Origin: Candidatus Hydrogenedentota bacterium
GTDB lineage: Bacteria > Hydrogenedentota > Hydrogenedentia > Hydrogenedentales > SCBR16-9
DNA length: 7,742 bases
Direction of reading: 5' to 3'
NCBI GenBank assembly: GCA_007116095.1
Contig: SKJD01000189.1
Location: 1-7,742, forward strand
Shown here: piece after piece, positions 1-5,459 of the stretch
Numbering within the stretch: position 1 is the stretch's first letter
How the letters are laid out: each line of letters opens with the position of its first letter
Notes under the pieces: model-generated
What the model was told of the DNA's origin: nothing
Database searches by the model: none
The model's input: only the letters and a program-made list of their open reading frames with translations
Position numbers and translations under genes: made by a program

Positions 1-1929
1 CCGGTCTTGCTGGTGCACGGCATCACCGCCAACCACCATGCATTCGCCAGCCCGCACGGCAAAAGTCTCATTGATCATCTGATGGCGTCCGGGCATGACT
101 GCTGGGCCATTGACCTTCGGGGCTGCCGCTCGTCTATCCCTCCCTTCGAACGGAGTTTTCGGGATTGCACCCTGGACCAATACCTGAACTACGATCTGCC
201 CGCCACGCTTGACTATATCCGGACGCAGACCGGCCACGCCCAGGTCCACTGGGTCGGGCATTCCATGGGCGGCATGCTGCTCTACGCCTACGCCCAGGTC
301 CATGGCGAAGATCAAATCGCAAGCGGAATCACCCTGGGTTCTCCTATCGGTTTCGATGGGGTCAAATCCAAACCACCCCGCTTCCTCTTGCTGCTGGTGC
401 GCTGCTGTCCGAAGCTGCTCATCGCCGTGGTGCGGGGACTTACCCCGCTGGGCAGAATCCTACGCATCAGCTTTCCCTATTTCCCGGCGAACCTGTGGAA
501 TATTAACCGGGGCATGCGCTCGCGCCATTTCTTCACCATGTTGGATACTCCATTGCCGCAAGTGCAGGCGGAAATGGCCCACTGGCTTCGCAGCCACACC
601 TGGCGGATGCTGGACAATACGGTAGACATCAAGGCCGGACTGAACACGCTGCGTTTTCCCCTGCTGGCATTCTATGGTCCCAAAGACCCCTTTGTGCCAC
701 TGGACCAGGCCCGGCGCTTCATGGAAGCGCTCCCCCACGACGACAAACAGATGCGGGTGCTGTCCAAAAAGGAGGGCTGTAAGTACAACTACAACCACGT
801 GGATCTGGTTTTCGGGAAGCATGGAGAGCAAGAGGTCTTTGCGCCCATTGCCGCCTGGATCACTAAACACCCCAGCCGGGAAATGCCAGTTGTTGCGGCG
901 CCAGAAAGACCCGAAACGACGGCAACTGAAAAAGCACTTATCTCTGACACCGCCTTGCTGCCTGCTGAAGTAGAGGAGGCGCCAGAGGCGCCAGAAAGCA
1001 CCCCAGAACCGCCTGAAGCGCCCGCAACGCCTCCGGAAAGTGTGGAACCAGCACCGTCGGCGGCCAGCCTAGAACCAGAACCAGAACCAGAACCAGAACA
1101 GGGGCAGGTAGTAGCGCCGGAAACGCCTCCAGAGGAGCGCGCAGCGGCTTCCGAAACGAAAGATGTGACGAAATCTGAGTCTCAAGACGAAGCCCCGCTT
1201 ACAGCGGAAGCGTCCCCTGTGCCGGATGAAGCGCTAGAAACACGTGTCCCAGAGGTCGAAGCAGGGACTGAACAAGCACAAGAGACAACAGCGGTCGAAG
1301 AGAAGCCAACGGAAGCGCCCACAAGCAGCCGTTCCAATGATTTGGATGTAGACACCACCACGCCGGCGCAAGACGCGCCTCTAAAGGCCGACGTGGATAG
1401 CGCCGAGAAAGCAGCCATTACAGCGTCCGAGCCTGCCGCTTCCGATACGCCAAAACCCAGCGCCAAATCCAAGCCGAAAAAGAAGGCCAAGTCTAAAGCC
1501 AAAACATCGGCCAAGCGTAGCATCCTGCTTGCTGAGAAGGACGCCAAAAAACCGGAAGCCGACACTTCCGCTGTCGTCACTGATGATGCAGAAAAAGAAG
1601 TCACTGCTCCCAAAAACGAGGCCAAAGACCAGAACAAAGACAAAACACCCTTCAAATTAAAGGCCAAGCCCAGAAAAGGGAAGAAATCCGCGGGTGAATC
1701 ATCCGGAAGCAAGTCCAGGTCAGATAAAAACAAAACCCAGGCGAAAGGCGCCGCTCCCAATAAAGGCGCCGATTTGCCTGTAGCTACCCGGCGCGCCATT
1801 GCCCAGGCCGGAGATTTGATGCGTGCGGTATCTGAGCCCAGGATGAAGAGTCCAGGCGATGGCGACAAGGATCAAGACACAGAAGACAAGGCGAAAAATC
1901 AGAAAGGAAAGGGCAACGACGATGCATGA
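1..1929 (+). CDS. Alpha/beta hydrolase with long charged C-terminal tail (5' partial)
   Basis: Probable serine hydrolase (esterase/lipase-like) of unknown substrate. The reading frame is open from base 1 and begins inside the first core strand (PVLLVHGITANHHAF, the usual HG oxyanion motif), so the true start lies upstream; the TTG at base 7 is not a credible start. Numbering from base 1, the nucleophile elbow is GHSMGG with Ser88, the acid is Asp229 in GPKDPFVP, and the base is His266 in NHVDLVFG, giving a complete catalytic triad. A hydrophobic, basic stretch at about 125-163 sits where the cap domain belongs and could touch membrane. The fold ends near residue 290. The remaining 350 residues are low complexity: Pro/Glu/Ala-rich and acidic to about 470, then Lys/Ala/Ser-rich and basic (about 483-585), then a short mixed tail. 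No membrane segment or known domain is visible in the tail. The gene overlaps the downstream isomerase gene by 8 nt. The hydrolase assignment is firm; the substrate and the tail's role are unknown. Confidence 0.88.
   Translation, partial: PVLLVHGITANHHAFASPHGKSLIDHLMASGHDCWAIDLRGCRSSIPPFERSFRDCTLDQYLNYDLPATLDYIRTQTGHAQVHWVGHSMGGMLLYAYAQVHGEDQIASGITLGSPIGFDGVKSKPPRFLLLLVRCCPKLLIAVVRGLTPLGRILRISFPYFPANLWNINRGMRSRHFFTMLDTPLPQVQAEMAHWLRSHTWRMLDNTVDIKAGLNTLRFPLLAFYGPKDPFVPLDQARRFMEALPHDDKQMRVLSKKEGCKYNYNHVDLVFGKHGEQEVFAPIAAWITKHPSREMPVVAAPERPETTATEKALISDTALLPAEVEEAPEAPESTPEPPEAPATPPESVEPAPSAASLEPEPEPEPEQGQVVAPETPPEERAAASETKDVTKSESQDEAPLTAEASPVPDEALETRVPEVEAGTEQAQETTAVEEKPTEAPTSSRSNDLDVDTTTPAQDAPLKADVDSAEKAAITASEPAASDTPKPSAKSKPKKKAKSKAKTSAKRSILLAEKDAKKPEADTSAVVTDDAEKEVTAPKNEAKDQNKDKTPFKLKAKPRKGKKSAGESSGSKSRSDKNKTQAKGAAPNKGADLPVATRRAIAQAGDLMRAVSEPRMKSPGDGDKDQDTEDKAKNQKGKGNDDA
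1071..1100. repeat. AGAACC hexanucleotide tandem repeat, about 5 copies
   Basis: Four exact AGAACC units are followed by a fifth that ends in A instead of C. The repeat lies in frame in the hydrolase tail and encodes alternating Glu-Pro (E358 to E366, then Gln). Because the unit is 6 nt, gain or loss of copies would change the number of Glu-Pro pairs without shifting the frame. Confidence 0.85.
1905..1913 (+). promoter_or_regulatory. Ribosome binding site of the isomerase gene
   Basis: The purine-rich AGGAAAGGG lies 8 nt before the ATG at 1922, inside the 3' end of the hydrolase gene. It supports 1922 as the start over the in-frame ATG at 1859, which would put 21 Lys/Arg-rich residues in front of the Tat signal, and over the ATG at 1937, which has no Shine-Dalgarno sequence. 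Confidence 0.65.
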
Positions 1930-2878
1930 CAACAAGATGAGTCGCAGAGGATTTCTGGGGACAAGCGCGGGTCTGCCGCTGGCGATGCTGGGAGCCGGAA
2001 CGGCCTTGCAAGCCACGACAATGTCCGCCCCCGCAGCCGCACAAGCCGCTACCACCAGGCCTTCGGTCTGTGTATTTTCAAAACATCTGCAATTTTTGGA
2101 CTATGAAGCCCTCGGCGCCACCTGCGCGGAATTGGGCCTGGACAGCGTGGACCTCACGGTGCGACCGGGGGGACATGTCTTGCCGGAAAACCTGGACCAG
2201 GATTTCCCGCGCGCCGTCGCGGCTGTTCGAGATGCGGGACTCGATGTTTCCATGCTGACCACTGCGCTCACCCAGGCAAATTCGCAAGCGGAAGAGATTC
2301 TGGCGGCCTGCGCGGAGCTGGGCATTGCTTACGTGCGCATGGGCGGACACCGCTACAGCAACGATGTCCCCGTTCACCGTCGGCTGGCTGAGGTGAGCGA
2401 GGAGCTGGAAGGGCTCACCACACTGGCGGCGGAACACGGCATCCGCCTCGGCTACCACAACCACTCGGGCTACGGCTATTTCGGCGGGCCGGTCTGGGAT
2501 TTGCTATACGCCTACCAGCAAATCGAATTGCCTGAAATCGGATCGAATCTGGATTTGGGCCACGTGACCGTGGAAGGGGCTTACGGTGCCGGGATGGTCA
2601 TTGTACGCCTACTCGCGGAGCTGAATCGGGTGCATATGGTGGCACTCAAGGACTTTGTCTGGGACAACGGCCGGCCCCGCTGGGTCCCCCTGGGCGAAGG
2701 ACTCACCCCAACCCAAGACTATCTTCAGGTGCTGTACCAACAGGGCTTCAGCGGCCCGGTTTCCCTACACTTCGAATACGACACCGGATCGAACGAGGGC
2801 ATGATCGAAGAGATTGGCGCCTCCGTACCGGTTATCAACCGCTGGCTGGATGAAGCCGGTTATCCAGAACGGACGTAA
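1922..2878 (+). CDS. Tat-exported sugar phosphate isomerase/epimerase-like TIM-barrel protein
   Basis: Member of the xylose isomerase-like TIM-barrel superfamily (AP endonuclease 2 / hydroxypyruvate isomerase / IolE-like), 318 residues. A twin-arginine signal is clear: SRRGFL at residues 7-12, a hydrophobic stretch to about 29, then an Ala-rich cleavage region near 38-43, so the protein is probably exported folded with its metal bound. The barrel follows: strand 1 near 48-55, the family motif VDLTVRPGGHV at 76-86, YHNHSG at 178-183, SNLDLGH at 208-214, HMVALKD at 238-244 and LHFEYD at 282-287. Asp211, His214, His238 and Glu285 are the likely metal or substrate ligands, inferred from position in the family. 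The length suits a single complete barrel. The gene overlaps the hydrolase stop by 8 nt, suggesting translational coupling. Substrate unknown; a sugar or polyol epimerase/isomerase is likely. An upstream start at 1859 is possible but less likely. Confidence 0.87.
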   Translation: MHDNKMSRRGFLGTSAGLPLAMLGAGTALQATTMSAPAAAQAATTRPSVCVFSKHLQFLDYEALGATCAELGLDSVDLTVRPGGHVLPENLDQDFPRAVAAVRDAGLDVSMLTTALTQANSQAEEILAACAELGIAYVRMGGHRYSNDVPVHRRLAEVSEELEGLTTLAAEHGIRLGYHNHSGYGYFGGPVWDLLYAYQQIELPEIGSNLDLGHVTVEGAYGAGMVIVRLLAELNRVHMVALKDFVWDNGRPRWVPLGEGLTPTQDYLQVLYQQGFSGPVSLHFEYDTGSNEGMIEEIGASVPVINRWLDEAGYPERT

Positions 2879-2912
2879 AGACAAGCGCAGGTCGACAATG
2901 CCTCATGGCAAT

Positions 2913-2963
2913 GCGGATAGATCGTGTATACATTCGGCTTCTCTGAATATGCGATCTATCCGC
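2913..2963. terminator. Inverted repeat between convergent genes, probable bidirectional terminator
   Basis: The arms GCGGATAGATCG (2913-2924) and CGATCTATCCGC (2952-2963) are perfect 12-bp reverse complements around a 27-nt centre. In plus-strand RNA the stem can extend through two G-U pairs and three A-U pairs (2925-2929 with 2947-2951). It begins 35 nt after the isomerase stop, and its right arm contains the TAG stop of the propeller gene. Neither side has a T-run (CTTGATTATG after it on plus, ATTGCCATGAGG on minus), so it is not a textbook intrinsic terminator. A site for a DNA-binding protein or an RNA 3'-end stabiliser is an alternative. Confidence 0.5.
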
Positions 2964-4215
2964 CTTGATTATGCAGGATGCCCACGGCGTTGACTTCCCA
3001 TAACGCCACCGCCAAATCCTGATACCCACTGCCATTGAGATCCCCAGCGGCGATGGCATGCGGCTTACCATCAGAAAAGGTGTAGTTTTCCCGGCGATAG
3101 GCGATGCCACCGTTTTCCCGGTTGGCCTGATTGAGCAAAACAACCACGCTCCCGGCAGCGGCGCAGGCGACGGCAATATCCTGTCGGCCGTTGTTGTTTA
3201 AGTCCACCACGACTAGATCCCGGATATCATATTCGAGTACGTCTCGATGCTCGCCGAGCAGAATCTCCTGGGAGGCGCTGAAGCGCATGTTGCCATCATT
3301 GTAGAAGATGACGATGGAATCATCGGTATGACGGTGGGTCACCACCAGGTCTGGTCGCCCATTGCCATTCATGTCCGCCACACGCACTTTGTTTGGCAGG
3401 CGCCCCCGGCTTAGAAAGCGTGTGACTTCCGTGAAGGTACGCCCGCCGCTGCCCTGCCAGATGGCCACCTCGTTGCTGTTGTACAGAGTCGCCACGATGT
3501 CCAGATGACCATTGCCGTTGAGATCCACGACCTGCAAGTCCCTGGGCCCCCCACTCGCGGGAATGAAACGGGCTTCGCCGAAGAAGTCCTCGCTCTGCCC
3601 CGGTACATGCACAATGACATCACTGGACCAGGCCGTCGCCAGGATATCTCGATAGCCATCGCCATCAATGTCGCGCACCACGAGGGAGGTCAGCCCGGGC
3701 GTATTGAAAACCGGATTGCCCTCGCTATCCACATGCCGGTAATAGCCCAATCCTTCCGTCGCGATGTCCACATTGACTGGCTGAAAGATATTCTCGTGGT
3801 GCAGGTTGAGAAAGACGTTCAGATGCCGTCCCCGCACCGCATGAAAACTGGCCACAATGATGTCGGGCCAACGGATGGCGTCAATGTTGGCAATGGCGAT
3901 GGCATAGGGCGCAAAGCCGGTTTTCAAGGAAGGGTGGTGCTTGGTGTATTCAAGATTACCCTGGCCTATTAAAATAGACAGCTCATCATTCGCCGGGCGC
4001 TCTTCCCGCATGTCAAGCAATTCCCCCCGATCCGCAGTAATGATGTCGGGTATGTCATCGTCGTTCAGATCATGAATCACGATGGCGCAGGGGTTGGGCC
4101 CAACGGGAAAAACCCGTGAACGTGAGGAGAATGTCCGGGATTGCGCCCAGGCCACACTTTCAAAAAACAGCAGCAAAGACAGGCCGATGATGAAACAGGT
4201 TAAGAATCTGCGCAT
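2956..4215 (-). CDS. Secreted FG-GAP/VCBS seven-bladed beta-propeller protein
   Basis: Exported protein of 419 residues made almost entirely of FG-GAP/VCBS repeats, the integrin-alpha-like propeller fold. Residues 1-25 form a Sec signal peptide: MRR, a hydrophobic core, then AWAQ with likely cleavage after Ala24. Seven calcium-loop motifs of the D-x-N/D-x-N/D-G-x-x-D type start at Asp49, Asn110, Asp182, Asp231, Asp281, Asp338 and Asp392; the clearest are DIDGDGYRD and DLNGNGHLD. The second (NIDAIRWPD) has lost most calcium-binding residues. Seven repeats 49-70 residues apart suit one closed propeller with no enzyme domain or anchor. The start at 4215 has AGGA (4221-4224) 5 nt upstream and puts the signal peptide at the N-terminus; the ATG at 4233 adds six residues (MPARKP) and is also plausible. 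It follows pdxA by 40 nt on the same strand, so co-transcription is likely. The ligand is unknown; a role in binding at the cell surface or periplasm is inferred from the fold. Confidence 0.85.
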   Translation of the reverse strand: MRRFLTCFIIGLSLLLFFESVAWAQSRTFSSRSRVFPVGPNPCAIVIHDLNDDDIPDIITADRGELLDMREERPANDELSILIGQGNLEYTKHHPSLKTGFAPYAIAIANIDAIRWPDIIVASFHAVRGRHLNVFLNLHHENIFQPVNVDIATEGLGYYRHVDSEGNPVFNTPGLTSLVVRDIDGDGYRDILATAWSSDVIVHVPGQSEDFFGEARFIPASGGPRDLQVVDLNGNGHLDIVATLYNSNEVAIWQGSGGRTFTEVTRFLSRGRLPNKVRVADMNGNGRPDLVVTHRHTDDSIVIFYNDGNMRFSASQEILLGEHRDVLEYDIRDLVVVDLNNNGRQDIAVACAAAGSVVVLLNQANRENGGIAYRRENYTFSDGKPHAIAAGDLNGSGYQDLAVALWEVNAVGILHNQGG

Positions 4216-4220
4216 GGGTT

Positions 4221-4224
4221 TCCT
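4221..4224 (-). promoter_or_regulatory. Ribosome binding site of the propeller gene
   Basis: AGGA on the minus strand lies 5 nt before the ATG at 4215. It favours a start directly at the signal peptide (MRRFLT). The alternative ATG at 4233 has a GGAAAG about 6-8 nt upstream, so the choice is not final. Confidence 0.45.
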
Positions 4225-4255
4225 GGCTGGCATGAAGTACTTTCCGGTTTGGGGG

Positions 4256-5305
4256 CTATTCGCCATTACGTTGTGCGCCCACTCCGGCATAGCGGGGCAA
4301 TCCGGCGAGCTGGGCGGCAAAGCGTACGGCCTGACACAAGGAGTCTTCCCGGGCAATACCCTTTCCGGCGATGTCGAACGCGGTGCCGTGATCCACCGAG
4401 GTCCGTACGATAGGAATACCCAAAGTCACATTGACGCCCTCGTCCATGGCGATAAGCTTCAAGGGAATGTGTCCCTGGTCGTGGTACATGGCGATAACCA
4501 TGTCAAAATCGCCTGCCCGCATGCGGCCAAAGAGGGTATCCGGAGGATACGGCCCGGAACAGGGTATGCCTTCGGCCTGACAAGTTTCCACCGCCGGTTG
4601 TATCTCCTCGATTTCCTCGCGGCCAAAGCGCCCGGCTTCTCCGGCATGGGGGTTCAGCCCGGCAACCGCGATTTTCGGAGCGGCCAAGCCCATACGTTGC
4701 AGGGCTTCGTAGCCGATACGAATGGACTGCACGATGCGATCCTGCTTTACTTCGTCCAGCGCATCCCGCAAGGAAAGGTGCCCGGTGATATGGACGATGC
4801 GCATGGAATCCGTAAAAAGGCACATCTTGTACTCCGGGGCCCCGGTCATATCCGCGATAAAATCCGTGTGGCCCTGAAATGGCGAACCCGCCAGGTGAAT
4901 GGCTTCCTTGTTAATGGGGCCGGTCACAATGCCGTCGACGACGCCATCCATCGCCCATTGCGTCGCCTGTCGAATCCAGGTCAGTACACAGGCTCCCACC
5001 GCTACATCCAGATTTCCGGGCTTGCGTGCGGGCGCCGGCATACCGCAGTCGGTAATGGGAAGTTGTCCTTCAGCGGCCTGGCCGGCTTCTTCCGGGGTAT
5101 CGGCGCGCAGCAGCGTACATGCAGCGTTCACGCGGCGCAGTTCCGCTTCCATCACCGTGGTATCCCCGAGAATCCAGGGCCGACAATATTGCCAGGGCTC
5201 CGGTCGGGCCAGCGCCTGGGCCAATATCTCCGGGCCTATTCCATTGCTGTCCCCCATCGTCATAGCCAACAGCGGACGCTGCGGTGTCACATTGTGTTGC
5301 GGCAT
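4256..5305 (-). CDS. pdxA: 4-hydroxythreonine-4-phosphate dehydrogenase
   Basis: Cytoplasmic NAD-dependent, metal-dependent dehydrogenase of the DXP-dependent vitamin B6 pathway. It oxidises 4-phosphooxy-L-threonine; the product decarboxylates to 3-amino-2-oxopropyl phosphate, which PdxJ joins to deoxyxylulose phosphate. Family motifs run in order over 349 residues: MTMGDSNGIGPEI (15-27), TGPINKEAIHLAG (128-140), FQGHTDFIAD (143-152), GLNPHAGEAG (216-225), YHDQGHIPLK (274-283) and RTSVDHGTAFDIAGKG (301-316). The metal histidines His146, His220 and His275 are all present, and length is close to the usual 330 residues. The start at 5305 has GGGGA 5 nt upstream and places the N-terminus just before the first motif. 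The ATG at 5320 (AAGG 8 nt upstream) is a good alternative; the ATG at 5356 is poorly placed. A paralogue acting on D-threonate or D-erythronate 4-phosphate (PdxA2) cannot be excluded, but no partner kinase is nearby. Followed by the propeller gene. Confidence 0.93.
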   Translation of the reverse strand: MPQHNVTPQRPLLAMTMGDSNGIGPEILAQALARPEPWQYCRPWILGDTTVMEAELRRVNAACTLLRADTPEEAGQAAEGQLPITDCGMPAPARKPGNLDVAVGACVLTWIRQATQWAMDGVVDGIVTGPINKEAIHLAGSPFQGHTDFIADMTGAPEYKMCLFTDSMRIVHITGHLSLRDALDEVKQDRIVQSIRIGYEALQRMGLAAPKIAVAGLNPHAGEAGRFGREEIEEIQPAVETCQAEGIPCSGPYPPDTLFGRMRAGDFDMVIAMYHDQGHIPLKLIAMDEGVNVTLGIPIVRTSVDHGTAFDIAGKGIAREDSLCQAVRFAAQLAGLPRYAGVGAQRNGE

Positions 5306-5459
5306 AACTTTCCCCGTCATACTTTCGGCCTTATCATACTTGCTGATACGGACCATTCCCCCGAAAAACAGGCAACCCTGGCTCTATACATACCGCCTGC
5401 GCGCCCGAACTTTTCCGGACGCACAGGCGTCGATAATCACTTGCGCTGTTCAGACAAAA
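5306..5459. other. Intergenic gap between ccsA and pdxA
   Basis: This 154-nt gap is the longest non-coding stretch in the window. It is large enough for a pdxA promoter, but no convincing -35/-10 pair is visible. On the minus strand it contains a short GACGC-CTGT-GCGTC hairpin (5418-5431) without a T-run. Whether pdxA has its own promoter or is read from the ccs genes cannot be decided from the sequence. Confidence 0.4.

Noticed and set aside
975..999. Direct repeat GGCGCCAGA in the hydrolase tail as a mobile-element trace
   Set aside because: It is explained by repeated Ala-Pro-Glu codons in the low-complexity tail; there is no element between or around the copies.
1182..1868. A 228-codon open frame on the minus strand, antisense to the hydrolase tail
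   Set aside because: Its Ala/Ser/Leu/Phe-rich translation is what the antisense of Lys/Glu/Ala/Ser codons gives; it has no start context or family motif.
1859..1921. Upstream in-frame start for the isomerase gene
   Set aside because: It would add 21 Lys/Arg/Thr-rich residues before the Tat signal and lacks a clear Shine-Dalgarno, whereas the ATG at 1922 has a strong one.
3505..3972. A 155-codon plus-strand frame inside the propeller gene
   Set aside because: Antisense shadow of the repeat-coding strand, with no domain visible and no ribosome binding site.
5332..5348. TATCA/TGATA inverted repeat in the pdxA leader as an operator
   Set aside because: Five-base arms are expected by chance in a gap of this size, and nothing else marks a regulator site.
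5418..5431. Short GACGC/GCGTC hairpin after ccsA as a terminator
   Set aside because: Only 5 bp of stem and no following T-run on the minus strand, so chance is an adequate explanation.
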